64,000 nucleotides of DNA from Ilyonectria destructans (lineage: Eukaryota; Ascomycota; Sordariomycetes; Hypocreales; Nectriaceae): NCBI GenBank assembly GCA_020740775.1, contig JAHEWK010000009.1:2356001-2420000 (forward strand). Reading direction: 5' to 3'. The position numbers were made by a program, and so were the translations under genes. Below are positions 1 to 12,168 of the stretch, in pieces. The notes under the pieces are model-generated. The model ran no database searches. It was given only the letters and a program-made list of their open reading frames with translations, and was not told where the DNA came from. Position 1 is the stretch's first letter. Each line of letters begins with the position of its first letter.

Positions 1-1200
1 TTTGACTCCCCAGTAATTTGCCAGGTCGTCCCATATCTTGGGCGAGCAGTATGAACGAAGAGCTGGCCTAAGATGGGGCTACGTTGGTTGATTGCTCCTG
101 CGAATTCAGTTACGAGTTCTTCCAGGGACGGGTTCTCGTTTGGCCGAGCAGACTTTCCAACACAGATGCCATATATCTGCATGATCGCATAGATGCGGTC
201 CTCTTTCCGGCTTGTGGTACGGTAGCGAGCTGTTCCATACTGAACGTTTGGATTGGTGCTGAAGAGATAGTAGAATCCCGCTTGGACTATCTTTTGCATA
301 GTTTGCTTAATCCCGTAGGCGGTCTGCGCCAAAAGCGGCACCAATGTCACCTGGCGTTCTACTTTAGCCAAGTTATTGTAGACATTCCGACAGTGGTTGA
401 TGAACATGGTCAGGTACATGCGACGCGCTGTTGGCTCCTTTTCCCATAGCACAGGTTCACCTTCGGTGGACAAGACAAGAGCATCATGCCTCAGGACAAC
501 CTCTTGTAGGGTCCACAATGACGAGAACCATGGGTCACTAAATACGCGGCTAAAAGCGTTCTGGAGCTTATCAATCGCAGAGTCAAAGTCGATATTGATC
601 GAGGGACGGTGAACATACTCATCGAGAATGAGACTGTAGTCCAGGATATTATCCAGAGCAGATTGGAGTTGTCCACTTTGTATTCGAGACAGCCAAACAA
701 AGGTGTTTCGTGCTTGCTTGAAGATGCTAGCTTGTTGACCGATCTCGATGGCGGCTTGAGAGTTTTCAACACCTCCATTCTGGTCGATGCAGCCGACGTC
801 TATCCAGACCCAATTGGTGCCTTCCATTTGTATTTTATGGACAACGTTTTGGAACGCCCGCACGGTAAAATGCTCCTGCTTCACAGCAGGAATTCTCCAT
901 GGAGTGTTCTTGATGGGTAGCGCCGGCGCACCCTGTGCCGAGCCGTCTCCAATCCTCCAGCGACCCCAGGTGTATGATAGCGTGCTATATAAGGGCTCCT
1001 TGACCCTTAATTCGCCAAACTTATATACATTGGAGTCGTCTCTGGAGATAGACGTCATGGTTGGTATGTGGATCAGCCGCTGTGGCCAGTACTCGCCGAC
1101 GTTCTCCCATCCGTAAGGGAGCCGCCCGCTTTCGTACGGATGATCCTTTCTCATGTCAGTAATAGAATAGTCCCTGGTGACGCTCTATACATACCGTCAT
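1..1200 (-). CDS. HET-domain (heterokaryon incompatibility) protein, partial
   Basis: The minus strand is open from about 1145 to the window edge. It carries the HET-domain signature: LSYTWGRW near residue 60, then WIDVGCIDQN near 110, then a FVWLS block. Such proteins trigger cell death on fusion with a genetically different strain, or act in NLR-linked immunity. I start the gene at the ATG at 1200, which has an AAA context and is followed by a two-codon exon (1195..1200) and a 49-nt intron (1146..1194, GTATGT...AAAG). This gives an N-terminus MTDHPYESGR and joins in frame. An alternative start is the ATG inside that intron (ATG AGA AAG, in frame). About 383 residues are visible and no stop interrupts them. 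The C-terminus lies outside the window. The domain call is solid; the tiny first exon is inference. Confidence 0.8.
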
Positions 1201-2530
1201 TTTGATTGTCCTTTCAGCACGTTGCTACCAGACCCGACGGAAGACTTGGAATGAGGGAATTTCGTGGCGAGAAGCCAAACTCATAAGCCCACCATTGGGC
1301 ACCAATATTGGGTAAGCTGCATTCTGTTGGATCTGCAAGCTACCACGTGATCTTCTGCACTTTCATCTCTGGTTAAATCTGAGTAGGCATATCACTATGG
1401 CTTGGTGAGGGAATGTGATGCTCTATTCAGTCAAAGAAAAGAGCTTTCGAGCACTCAGCATTATTCGTCTAAGAGTCTATTGCGGCGGTGTGCCAAATGA
1501 ATAGAGTGAGAGGTACGGGTCAATCAGCGTAGAGTCGGAGGTAGGGGTGCTTGTGTTGTAATATTAATATCTGAGCCTTCTAACTCAAGACGCCGCTTGC
1601 CCTGTTTTATTCTCCTTCGGTGCCTGACTGTTAAATCACTTGTGACTACCTAGCCTGTTCCTCCCATCCAACTCGCTTAACATGCGACAATTGCGCAGCT
1701 TGGGAAAGGAGGGCAGATACAAGTTCAAACTACAGAAAGAAAAGTGACCTAAAATAAAGTAGAGGAAAGTCTACAATCCTCTGTTTATAATAGGAAGTAG
1801 TGATTCAAGATAAGGTTATTGCTCACCAGCAGCAAGGTCGGGGACAGAACGGCTGAGTTGAGGAGTTGAGGGACAGGCAAATGCATAATATCTTGATTTT
1901 ACAAGACACTATATGTCACGGCACCAGATTCAGTACTAAGTATGTGCTTCTATTGTTTGCGGCTACAGTTCGACATTAATCTATCTGACATTTTTAAGCA
2001 ACGCGAGAAAGACACAGATAATGCAACGAAAATGAAGAACCAAGCATAGCCTATTAGTAATAGTAAATCTGTTTCAATTTCTGCTGAAACTTTACATTCA
2101 CAGTCGCCTCAAAGTCGAGTTTGATGACCTCCCTAAGCCCGGATATGTTCTTGATGTCAACCAGCCATCGCGATATGAGTATATGTACAAACAAGACAGC
2201 ACTAATATAGATACCGTGCAAGGGAGGTGTAAATTAACAGCAAGGGTGTCGTGTTCTAGCTAGCGTAATGTAAGTGCCAGGATGGAAGAATTATGTACAC
2301 GCTATGCGAGGAGCCAGCAACCAACGGGATTGTGGGTACTTGCAAGGTTGTTATTATACGACCTGGAAAGGGTCACGGCCTAATTTGCGCCCGCGCTCGA
2401 CCTTATTTGTGCAGCATTAGACTTAGTATTAGTCCGTGTAATCGTGGAGCGAAGAACGGTTGTGATCGTGGAATGACACAAGGGACAACTGCTGAGAGGA
2501 GAGCTGACCAAATGAATATCGCCTTAACAT
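1201..2530. other. Intergenic, moderately AT-rich, one dispersed-repeat copy
   Basis: No convincing gene was found. The stretch upstream of the HET gene should hold its promoter. Positions 1932..1990 hold one copy of a degenerate dispersed repeat also seen near 7.3 and 52.7 kb. A short open frame at 2293..2571 has no recognisable composition or homology. Confidence 0.6.
1932..1990 (+). repeat. Dispersed repeat, copy A
   Basis: This copy shares the block AGTACTAAGTATGTG followed by TCTATTGTTTGC with copy B at 7310..7400 and copy C at 52670..52772. All three continue into a CTATCTGA/CTATCGGA end. They differ mainly by substitutions, as expected of an old, mutated repeat family. Confidence 0.55.
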
Positions 2531-3807
2531 TTATTGTTTTAATCCAGTATCCTCGTGAAATGAAGTTCTAGTCACCTCAATCCGCTTTGAAATCCCCCTC
2601 ATCCCCCTATTGCTAGTTGTAGCAGGACTATCCATGTCACTGTCTAGATCGCTGCCTTTCAAAGATTCAGCCACAATATGTCTCTCGTCACTCTTTCTCT
2701 CTGGACTCGATTCAGGGCCAGTGATTGAAACCAACTGCTCGTTCCTTGTTGCGCCTCTCCAGAAACCAGGATGTGATGCTGAGGCAGACACATTGGAAAG
2801 GTTGTAGCCTTTAGAATTGCTATGAGTGTTGTATGAGGAGCTTTTCTTGGTGAAGCCGAATACTCGCGGGAACAGTTTGCTCATTGGGCGCTTGAGAACT
2901 GGTAGACAAGCGGCAATGATGCCACTGTTCGCCTCGATAAGGGTCCACATTCCACGTTCGATAAAGTTGTAGGTGATGTCTTCTTTATTCTTGAGCGAGT
3001 TTTGTACCGACGTCGTTCGGAGAATCGAGGTGATTGTAACACTGTTGCAGGCCAAATTAGCTCGTGTTTATCCAACCGTTTGGGGAGACTTACAATCCTC
3101 CGAGAAGAAAAACGCAGCACAACAGTAGTCTGTCGCGCATACTCATCTGCAGCCTCATGATGGAAGGAATAGGGAGTATGAGCACCATGACATCCGTTAG
3201 AATGTTCATGACGGCGTAGGCGATCCAGAACTTGTTGGAATCGATGCAATTTCCTTCGATATTTTTGTTCCAGGACGCCTCCATTGGGATGCACTGCCAA
3301 ATGGTTGCGCCAACTCCACCGATGCTCCATGCCACGATGATACCCATTACCACGAAACAGGCCATGCGGAAGTCCTTGGAGACGAAGAGTCGAAGGTAGA
3401 GCAAGATGGCTGCTATCTTGTTCAGACAAACTGTGACTTTGTATGGAGTCTGAGCAATGAAGAACATCTTGAGAGCTGTTCCGCGCTCGGGCGGAGTGAG
3501 GTCCACTTTGTGCATGCCATAGCCACTGTGGATGGCAAGTTGCATGCAAACCGAAACGACAATGGAACACAGCCGCGGTGAAGTTAGCAGAGCGACCCGG
3601 ACTGACGAAGATGAACAAACTCACCAAAGACACAACGACAGCGGCATCGTCCCAGCCGAGCTTGTTCATCGTGACCCGAGTTGTAACCCTAAAGATCACA
3701 AACAGTCCCGCCGTGATGATCATCACCAGCGAGGTGATGTAGAGCTTCCATCCCTGATTGTCGACCCCATCGGTAGGGAATCCCATGCCTTTGTCGCCGA
3801 TCATCAT
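2531..3807 (-). CDS. Fungal rhodopsin-like seven-TM protein (PTH11/SAT4-like family)
   Basis: Exons on the minus strand are 3807..3625, 3572..3094 and 3041..2531, giving 390 residues. The protein has an external N-terminus, helix-rich blocks such as LYITSLVMIITAGLFVIFRV, a GWDD motif after the second helix and an IHSGYGMHKVDL block. The TILRTT-like and MWTLIEANSG motifs are typical of the fungal rhodopsin-domain family; the tail is polar and Ser-rich. Such proteins sit in the plasma membrane and some act as receptors; the ligand is unknown. The start is the ATG at 3807 because upstream frames have no ATG. Intron 2 (3042..3093) is ordinary. Intron 1 (3573..3624) starts GTGAGT and has a CTAAC branch site, but the frame-correct 3' boundary reads CGG rather than AG, so this splice is uncertain. 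Confidence 0.8.
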
Positions 3808-5190
3808 GAGTAACGTTGGCAGATCATGCTTGATTGGATTTAGTCGAGGTAAGAGCACCTAACGGCTCCTTCAGGAGCAGTTGCACCTGGCTGGTATTTA
3901 TCAAAGGCTCGCCCTTCAACAGCAGACTCAGCAGCATCGGTCACCACACAATCGTCCATGCAGGGGAACATGCATCCTTACAGCCACGGTTTGAAGAGGG
4001 GGGTGCGTGATTAACAGTGATAGTGACCCAATCCAATCAGACCCCAACCCATTCCCACACCGTCGGTTCCTTCGGACACTGACCATTGAAGTCGCCGAAT
4101 ATCATTTGTGGAGAATCGCCCTAGGCAAGGCTTGAAAACAACAGGGGTTGCTAACCGTAATGGGATCACACCAGGGCCCCTCCCATTAACCTGCTCGCTT
4201 CGGATAGACATGGGAATGGCTTCTGCAACCTGAAAGTATGATAAGAATAGTCAATGAGGATTAGACTGCTTCCAGCCGAGAGAGCCCAAGTCTGAGAATT
4301 AAATTCAAGCCACCAAGTAAGCTTAAAATGTTAAATGATTGCGCGGGAGCTCGGTTAGCCGCCCCTCGGCGAACTGACTTCAGTTCTAGGCAAGGGTCCC
4401 CGGCAGGGCTGCTTACCACGGACCCGGAGATGAGCTGCCGAACTCGGTAGAGGCAGAGACAATCCTTCGCTCGACATGGCATGTCTCGGTTCATGCGGGA
4501 ATGTGGTGCGAGTGGTCTCGCGTGGTGGTGCGTTTATGATACATGCAGGGCTCGTGTGCGCCAAAGGTACGAAGGGTTGCACTCGGGGTAGAGTTCCACC
4601 TAATGCCTCTATTCTGGGTCTAGGCATTCCCAACGCCAAGGGAGGTAACCTAGAGACTCCATGGGACATGTCATTGCAGCTACTACGCAGTAGACTACGG
4701 AGTAGGCTAGGCCCGTTATCCCATGGGAGCCTGCATGGGGAGAAAACGTGGATGATAAATTGCGCAACTCCACTGTCTCGCATGGGAAGATCGGTGTTGA
4801 TCAACAAAAGCAACCGGGAAGCTCGGAGGTTCAGGCTTTGGAGGAAAAGGAGGTAGAAGACATGGCAGTCGGTATTACTCCAAGCGAGTGGTTGCCGTTG
4901 AAAGAATCATGGTATATATTCTTCAATATGCAATCCACAATGTACCATGACGTCGTCAGCTCAATTGACAGCTTATGCCAATGTATTCCTCAGGTGATGT
5001 TGGTGAACTAGCCGAGCACCCCAGAACACTCCCCACGAACCCGTCTCCACGTCCATGGAGCGGGAAATGAGCACTGATCCCTCGTATCCACCCTTTAGTC
5101 TTCAAAATGTCCCAAGCTTCTCCCCAGGAATTGATTCGAAGCATCGGCTATTCTTCCTCACCTTCCGTGTCCAGTAATTGCACAGCGACC
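3808..5190. other. Intergenic, no gene recognised
   Basis: The stretch lies between two divergently transcribed genes and presumably holds both promoters. A TATATATT at about 4913 and a short ACGCAGTAG/ACGGAGTAG tandem near 4687-4705 are visible. Short open frames at 4355-4856 lie in both strands and look like chance. Confidence 0.55.
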
Positions 5191-6807
5191 ATGATGTACC
5201 TGGTAAACCTTGCGGCGTTTGCCCTCTGGGCCAGTCTTGCGGCTGCAGCGCCGACGGGATGCAACACGGCCAAGTACGTCACCGTTGACACGTCCAACGG
5301 TCCCATTACTGGACATCTGGCCGACAACTCGCAGTGTGTCGTCGAGTATCTGGGCATTCCCTATGCGAAGCCTCCGGTGGGCGACCTGCGCTTTGCGCCG
5401 CCCCAGAGCTTCAACTCCAGGGAGCCGTACGAGGCCAAGAACTTTGGTTTCGACTGCCCGCTTTCTCCCAGCAAGGCCGTCGACTATCCGGGAAAGACGG
5501 CGCAGGCACAAAATATCATTTCGTACTTTGCCAGCGCCGCCGGTACTCCCCAGAGCGAGGACTGTCTCACTCTGAACATTTGGTCCAAGGCGACGCCCAA
5601 CTCTGCCAAGGCCAACAAGCCTGTGCTGGTCTTCTTCTACGGCGGACGTAAGTTTAGCAGCCCCTCTTAAAGAACCCCATTGACGATGATAGGATTCGCC
5701 ATTGGTAACACCAACAGTCCTTTCTACAATGGCAAGTACTTTGCCGATGCTGAGGACATTGTCGTCGTTACCGTCAACTACCGAATCAACATCTTCGGCT
5801 TCCCCGGCGCACCTGGCGAGACTGCCAACCTGGGTCTCCGCGACCAGAGAGCTGCTGTCCAGTGGGTTCGCGACAACATCTGGCGCTTTGGCGGCAACCC
5901 TAGCAAGATTACCATTTCTGGCCAGTCGTCTGGCGGTGTCGCCGTGGACTACTGGGCGTACGCCTACCAGAAGGACCCCATTGTCAACGGCATCATTGCT
6001 CCCTCCGGCGATGCCTTTAGCTTCCCCGTGAACACTGCCAGCGTTCAGGAAAAGAACTGGAACTCGGTCGTCGCGGCCGTCAGCTGTACCGGTGCCTCCG
6101 ACGTCATGGCCTGCATGCGCAAGGTCGACTGGGAGGTTATCAAGACCGCGGCTGCAGCCATCAGGCCTGCGAGCAGTTCCAGCGTTCTCCGATCCATTCC
6201 TCCTTTCTATCCCAAGCCCGACAACGAGACCGTCTTCTCCGACTACGTCAGCCTCACCAAGGCTGGCAAATTCGCCAAGCTTCCTATTCTCTTCGGTCAC
6301 AACCACAACGAAGATGGGTACTACCGCATTCCCGCATACGGAAACGGAGGAGTCGTGCCCACCGATGCCCAGGTCACGTCATTCCTACTCGAGTCATTCA
6401 CCTGCCCAGTCTCTTACCAGGCCCAGGCCCGCCGCAACAATGGTGTTGCTGCTTGGGCTTATCGTTACATGGCCGATTGGGACAACACCCGCCTGTTCCC
6501 TACTAGCGGTGCCTACCACGGTGTGGACCTGCACATGATCTTTGGCGCTTCCGGCGACGTCAGCGGAATTGCTCCTACTACTGAGCAGAAGAAGCTCACC
6601 AAGATTATGCAAAACGCCTGGTATTCTTTCAGCGACAGCCCATCTACTGGCTTGTCAAAGCTCGGCTGGCCTCAGTTTAACGCCAAGGAAAAGTCCCTGA
6701 TTTTGCTTGGTAACAACACCAAGGCGAGAGTGGACTTTGTGAAGCCGTCAGTGTATGATGCACCTTGTTCCACCGTTACTATGGGCGCACTGGGAACGTC
6801 CGTTTAG
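5191..6807 (+). CDS. Secreted type-B carboxylesterase/lipase
   Basis: Exons are 5191..5647 and 5693..6807, with a 45-nt intron, giving 523 residues. The ATG at 5191 opens a clear signal peptide (MMYLVNLAAFALWASLAAAA); the upstream in-frame ATG at 5107 would bury it. Family marks are YLGIPYAKPPVGDLRF, EDCLTLNIW, an FFYGGR oxyanion region, the nucleophile elbow GQSSGG (Ser about residue 231), an acidic residue in HNHNEDGYY and a His in YHGVDLHMIFG. The alpha/beta-hydrolase should hydrolyse esters outside the cell; the substrate cannot be read from sequence. The oxyanion segment is GGR rather than the usual GGG. It is intact and single-intron. Confidence 0.93.
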
Positions 6808-6879
6808 AGTAGTAATTGAAGCGCAGACAGCTCCCAAGTTGTCTCTGCATAAACCCACCCTCTCTATCTCGCAGCCATC

Positions 6880-7110
6880 TAAACCTGTCGGTAGCTCACG
6901 GCCGTGCAAACACTAACCGCCTTCCCGAACCTGACCCCCTTCAGTACCGTTATCTGGCCCGTTCTACTTGAATTACTTGACCCTCTTCCATGACATCGCC
7001 TAATCCCTAACAGGGTCACTTAACCCTCTTCATTGGCACTCCTGACTCCCTCTGTTGATGTTCCTTGGCCTCCTTCAGGGGCATTACCTGAACCCCTCTA
7101 TTGGACAAGG
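6880..7110 (+). repeat. Degenerate 22-23-bp minisatellite
   Basis: Units beginning near 6914, 6932, 6954, 6978, 7001, 7021, 7043, 7066 and 7089 share the core CTGACCCTCTTC with drift (for example TTGACCCTCTTC, TTAACCCTCTTC, CTGAACCCCTCT). Spacing is 18-24 bases. Confidence 0.5.
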
Positions 7111-7740
7111 CCTATTGTGGACACCTGATTCAATTAATCAGGAGAATCACACCCTTGAACTTAAGCTCTAAATAGCAAATACAATAGCTACAGTGGTTAT
7201 AGGAATTACAGCGATCGCAGTGGTACAGCAGCTCCAGTACCTGAAAAATAATTACAATAATGAGAATCATTCTTTGATTCTATAAATAAATCCCATCCTT
7301 ATTGCTAAGCTACTGTCTCTTCTGGTACTGGATGTAGTACTAAATGTGTGTCTCTATTGTTTGCAAATACTATATCGCTTTGACCTATCGGATGATAATG
7401 AGTAAAACTATAAAAAGAAATATAGAAATCCCACAAATTAGCATTTAAGATATAAGCTGTGAGGGCTAGAGGAGCTTGATGTTTCTTCTGTCAAGACTCT
7501 GCTTTAATAAAGATTGGATATTCTTGGCTACTTAATTAGCCAGTTTTAACTAACTGAATTTAGTATCCTTAATTAATTCTATTAACTACGCTTAATTAAT
7601 GAGGTTATGTAGTATTACTTTAATAATAAAATATTTCTTAACCTTATTGTTGATCTTATAGCTCTGTTTTTATTAGCCTTTAAAACACTTAGTTAATTCT
7701 ACTATTTATAATAACCATATCATTGATTCAAAATGTCGAC
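7110..7740. repeat. AT-rich, probably RIP-mutated island with repeat copy B
   Basis: Base composition drops sharply and TA/TTAATTAA words dominate. Positions 7310..7400 align with copies A and C of the dispersed repeat (AGTACTAAATGTGTG followed by TCTATTGTTTGC). No open frame of note. Confidence 0.55.
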
Positions 7741-9378
7741 TCTAAGCCCTGGCCAGGGTCCCTCTGCGCTATTTTCATCGTGACTGTCCTGCAACCCTGA
7801 AGATGGGCAGCGCCATGCGACATCGAAGAATCACCGCAGTAATCCCGCTGCTGGTCAAACGATAGGAAGGGTTCATGCTCAAAGGCTGCGATAATCCTTA
7901 TTTCTCATTCAACAGTGGCAGGGCATCCATCAAACCCCCCTCCGCCCAAAAAAAAAAAAAAGACTACATTCCCAGCGTCGGCGGACGCCGTGACGCGAGG
8001 GACGCGCACAGGCTTGTAATTATCAAGGTATGGTGGATATCATTTTATATTGAGTCTATAGACAATGAGGACGAGCTCTCCCGTTTTAATGTGGACTAAG
8101 ATTCGGTATCATCGACATAGTTGATAGGTATGGTGTCTCGACGTAAGACGTACTATGTCTCAACCGCCACTGATAACTCACACAAGTGTCTTTTAATTAG
8201 CCTGTATTAGAGTGGACGTTATAACCGATCTCTTACGGAGCTCTTGACCCACTGCGTGGTTCTAATTTCCGTTTGCAGTTGAAGTGGTCAGCGTAGGCTT
8301 CGACAAGGGTAATCGTCCCAATCATCGCACCGCACAATTCGCAACGCACAATTCGCAACGCATAAATATCGGACTCACAATCGTAGAAAGTATGACTTAG
8401 AGGTAATACGAGGTAGCCAACTATCATAGAGAGCGCGATATAAATGCATATGAGTGCAAGAGTATTGAGAGTGGCGAGAAAGGCATTATGTTCAGCGAGA
8501 CTCGAGAAAAAGGTTGAGCGAGCGCCACCAGCATTGACATTGCCCGGGATGCCACAACTTGAGGTTGGAATACTTCTGGAAGACTCCAAATGAGATTTCC
8601 TCCTCACGAAGTCTCAGGTTTTTAAAGGTTGGCCTAAAAAAGTGAAGAATTTGGTAGACCAACGGCGACAGCGTTGAAATACTAGTGCAGAATGTCTGAA
8701 TTCGCTGAATGTGGATAACTTATCAGAATCTGTGTTCAGAAGGTGACTGCTTCGATTTCACATCATCCCATCAAATGGCTCTGGCAGTGGGAGGAGGATA
8801 AAATATATCTGGTGCCAAAGATAGAGCCACTCAACACTATGTACCCTCTACAGCCATCGAGATCAGCATGGAGCTCCATGATCGCGTTTGCCAAAGGCCA
8901 ATGAGCAGTTACGCCGCAGCGCTGTGACTGGCATGATCGAACGCTCTAGCTAAATATCCTGGTAGTATAACAACTCCCGTGTAACTCTGCACTGTTGCGA
9001 TGATCCTCGCAGCTAGCTATGCGCCGCGAATCAGCCACTGATTTACGAGAAGATGAAAGCTCGGAAACTCTCTGACTTCGATGGCTCTTCGAACTACAAC
9101 CAAAACAATTGCAACCGCTTAGAAGTGCAAGTGGAACCACTCTCCGCACCAGCTTCAACCCTAAGACTATCGCTACAATTATGACTTGTGTCTTCAACTG
9201 TATTGACCCGAGATCAAGCCAGAACTCGACGAGCTTCCAGACCAAACCCTGGAGCAAAGTTGACGTCGACCAAAGTAGCTTCAAACGTAGTTGTTCTTTA
9301 AATGACTAGTGTCTGAAGGAAGGGCCAGTCCTCCACCTCTGTCTGCATCCTCTGTTCAAGTTGTTTATCCTGTTCATA

Positions 9379-10304
9379 CTACATCTTGGGAGTAAACCGC
9401 TCTTCGATGTATTCAATTGATACACGGTCCTTCTCGACCCACGATCGCGTGTATAGTGTCTTCGTGTCATTCCAGAACACGGCCGTCATGCTCCCTTGGT
9501 CCTTATTGCCCCCCGGAAGCGCACATTTACCCTTCTTAGTGCAAGCTCGCGCATTCAAGAATGAAGCAGTTCCCCAGTCGGGTAAAACGTACTGCGGTCC
9601 GTTTAGGTATGTTCCTGCCTCGATGATCCTTTGCCAAGTCAGTATTAGACCGGAGGTAAATAGTCCTTGGAATGCATCTCACCACTCTGCAGACGCTCCC
9701 TGGGATGGGAAAGTAGGGCCGCGCCAAAGTTTCGCGGCGTCTTGGCTGTGTACATATGTTTGGCTGGTGTTTAAGTTGGTGAGCGACGTGCTGCCGTGAT
9801 ATCCGTTGTTGGTTGTCTTGAGAACCACATGGACATGATCGCCCTCTGAGATGGCGAGCTCGGCAAAGCTGATGGATATAGGGTCATCAGGAATCCTAAA
9901 CGCCTTCGTTAGCCAAGCTTTGAGGAACAACCTTGGACATTATCGCACCATTCATGAAATCCCGTGTACTCCGTCGTCCCGTTAGGCCACACCGACATTA
10001 TGACGCCAGCCTGCCAGAGCCCACGGATAATTTCGGACGATAGAACCCCATCGAGTCCAATCCAGAAAGCAGCAGTGTACTGCGTAGCATTCTCATGTGG
10101 CTTCTTGGGAATTGATAGATGCGGCATTACAAGCGTAGCCTCGGCCATGGTGAAGCCCGTGGTGTTGCTAGATATGTTGTAGTTGTCCGCGAAGCGCACC
10201 GGCCCGGCCCATGCTGTGCCGTAGACGGACGGGTATTTCGCGCTATTTGTCGCTGCGCAAGCGCCGCCGAGAAACAACGCTGCCAGTGCTTTGATTTGCA
10301 TCAT
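9379..10304 (-). CDS. Glutamic endopeptidase, family G1 (eqolisin)
   Basis: Exons on the minus strand are 10304..9949, 9895..9683 and 9628..9379, giving 272 residues. A signal peptide (MMQIKALAALFLGGACAA) is followed almost at once by the mature-like AWAGPV segment, so the usual propeptide of about 40-50 residues is short or missing. The G1 catalytic pair is visible: Gln98 in LWQAGV and Glu189 in ASAEWIIE, with YTAAFWIGLDG and YTGFHEW as supporting motifs. The enzyme should be a secreted acid protease of the beta-sandwich eqolisin type. Introns of 53 and 54 nt have GTGCGA and GTGAGA donors and keep the frame; the first places EW directly before IPDDP. A TATA-like box lies about 75 bases upstream. 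Confidence 0.92.
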
Positions 10305-10375
10305 GAACGTAAGTAATGGGAGAGCACTGAGATAATGAGATTGTAGAATAGAGAGCCTGAAGCGGGATCGGCAGC

Positions 10376-10381
10376 TTTATA
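10376..10381 (-). promoter_or_regulatory. TATA-like box of the G1 peptidase
   Basis: The minus strand reads GGTATAAAG here, about 75 bases upstream of the peptidase ATG. Position and sequence fit a core promoter; no experiment supports it. Confidence 0.35.
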
Positions 10382-11157
10382 CCACACGGGGTTTACTAGC
10401 GCAGGTTTAAATACGAGCTTCCCCACTACAAATACCACGATGCCTCGGGGCTACCGGATAACTATGATGGGTCATGGCTGGTTGTGGCACGAGATATCGG
10501 AGTTGCTAACGAATCTTCTACCTAAGATATAGTCTTACAAGACGGCTATTGTCTATACAACTGTTGCTCAAGACAGAAGCCAGAGGTTTTTAATCGCCCA
10601 AAATATAGAAACGCAATGGCGATTGCATTGCGTACACCGGGGGCATTTGCAGCGAGAACAAGGGTTTGTTGAACAGTGGGCTCAGCGCTTGAATCTGGCG
10701 GTGAGCAGAGGGACGACGTGCTCATGATACACGATAGCTCAGCAGACAATGATGTGGTTAGTACGTGCCAATTGTATCACGCATGTTTCTAATCTTCACA
10801 TAGGTCTTTATCTTGTCGCGTAGTTCGTCACTCCCGAGCGAAATATTTGTGTGATTGTTGGTTAAGTTGGATTGCCTTGAATAGCCTACCGGCCTGAGCA
10901 TATTTTCGCGACTCTTGTTCAGCGCCCTTTTGTCAATGAACACCTATTCATCACTTTCCATAGCCACTACGCAGCTTAACACTGCTGTTTTCCTCGCTCA
11001 CCTGTCTAGAAATACTTTGCCGTCGCCCACTACAGAAAACATAACGCTGCGGAAAGAGCTTCAGCATAGTCACTCTACCCCGCTGTTTACAGACGCTTCA
11101 ACGACGACGAAACGGCCACTCTCTGAATAACAAAACTTTAAAGCACGTCCTGGAAAC

Positions 11158-11511
11158 ATGATCCTTGAAAATACTCCAGCCGGGGCAGAGGAGACTGTTA
11201 GGCCATCTTCGGGTAAGACGCCAGCCTCTGGAGGGAATTTACCCACGACCGGTCCTCTTGGAAGCAAAGCGAGCGGATTCAACTCTCCAGCCATCGCTAG
11301 TAATGGGAGAGGAACTGAACGGACGCCAACAGCAACACCAAAAGACTTAAAGCTCACAAACGCCGCTTTATACCAGGATCTTGTGAGCCGTACAAGGGGT
11401 TTGACTCTAGAGCCGCCAACACCGCCCCATCCGAACGCCGCAGGAGGACTTCCCACTATTTTCCTTTTCTCTCCCGATAACGCCGATAATGAAGTCCAGC
11501 TGCACCCATAA
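11158..11511 (+). CDS. Hypothetical short protein, low confidence
   Basis: A 117-residue frame opens with a true ATG in an AAAC context. It is Pro-, Ser- and Gly-rich at the N-terminus (PSSGKTPASGG, PTTGPLG), with a modest helical stretch around LTNAALYQDLVSRTRG and Pro repeats after it. No signal peptide, membrane segment or known domain is visible. A competing 154-residue frame overlaps on the minus strand, so coding status is doubtful. It may be a disordered regulatory peptide or non-coding. Confidence 0.25.
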   Translation: MILENTPAGAEETVRPSSGKTPASGGNLPTTGPLGSKASGFNSPAIASNGRGTERTPTATPKDLKLTNAALYQDLVSRTRGLTLEPPTPPHPNAAGGLPTIFLFSPDNADNEVQLHP

Positions 11512-12168
11512 TGACAATATGGCGATCTTTCCATCTACGAATCTGTGTGTCGATTTCTCTTGGGACGCCGTCGTCGGCGAGTGTTGTTCAGGCCATCAAC
11601 CATCCCTTGGCTAACACAGAGTGCAAGGAACCCGACACTAGGAACCAGCCGGGAACATCTTGACCCCCAAGCTGACCTGAGATGGAGCCTCTGTTCTGCG
11701 TTTGTCAAGGACGTTGGGACGGCATTACTTGAATCTTCATCGCAGTCCGATGCGGTTGGTCAATTCACTAATATCTGCTAAAAAAGTATGCTGTGCGTGG
11801 AAACGTTTAGCTCTGCATCATGAGAACTCGCAGGATGCAGAAAAAATCCGATTGGCATATTGAGAGGGAGTGGTGTTTCGTGATTAAGCAAAGCTGTAGC
11901 AAGGCGCGGAGTACACGCAGCAACGTGGTCCCCGGCCTTTGTATAATTCTCACCTACATCGCCTAATAATGAGCACTGAGTGGTTAAAATTCTGCTGCAA
12001 CTAGGAATAATCCAGTGATTAGCTACAAACACCTGAAACTGCCTGTGGCCGTAAGTTGAGCGCAGTGAGAAACACTCTCCACAAGAGTACTTCGGGAGCA
12101 CGTGGGGAGGGTTGCCTGATTCGAATCTTACTACCAACTCGACACAACAGACCGGATCCCGTCTTCAG

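Larger units (their letters stand above)
6808..9378. other. Gene-poor region with minisatellite and AT-rich island
   Basis: Three parts are visible. First is a degenerate 22-23-bp tandem array (6880..7110). Second is an AT-rich island (about 7110..7740) rich in TTAATTAA-like words, with dispersed-repeat copy B. Third is an ordinary stretch (7740..9378) with a 13-A run at 7950 and a 14-bp duplication (CGCACAATTCGCAA twice, 8331..8360). Small minus-strand frames at 8233..8607 and 8946..9284 contain hydrophobic segments but no family mark; I do not call them genes. Confidence 0.55.

Noticed and set aside
84..1116. Plus-strand small frames opposite the HET gene
   Set aside because: They are antisense to a clear HET domain.
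5158..6306. 382-codon minus-strand open frame over the esterase
   Set aside because: It is antisense to a well-supported esterase and its composition mirrors that gene's codon bias.
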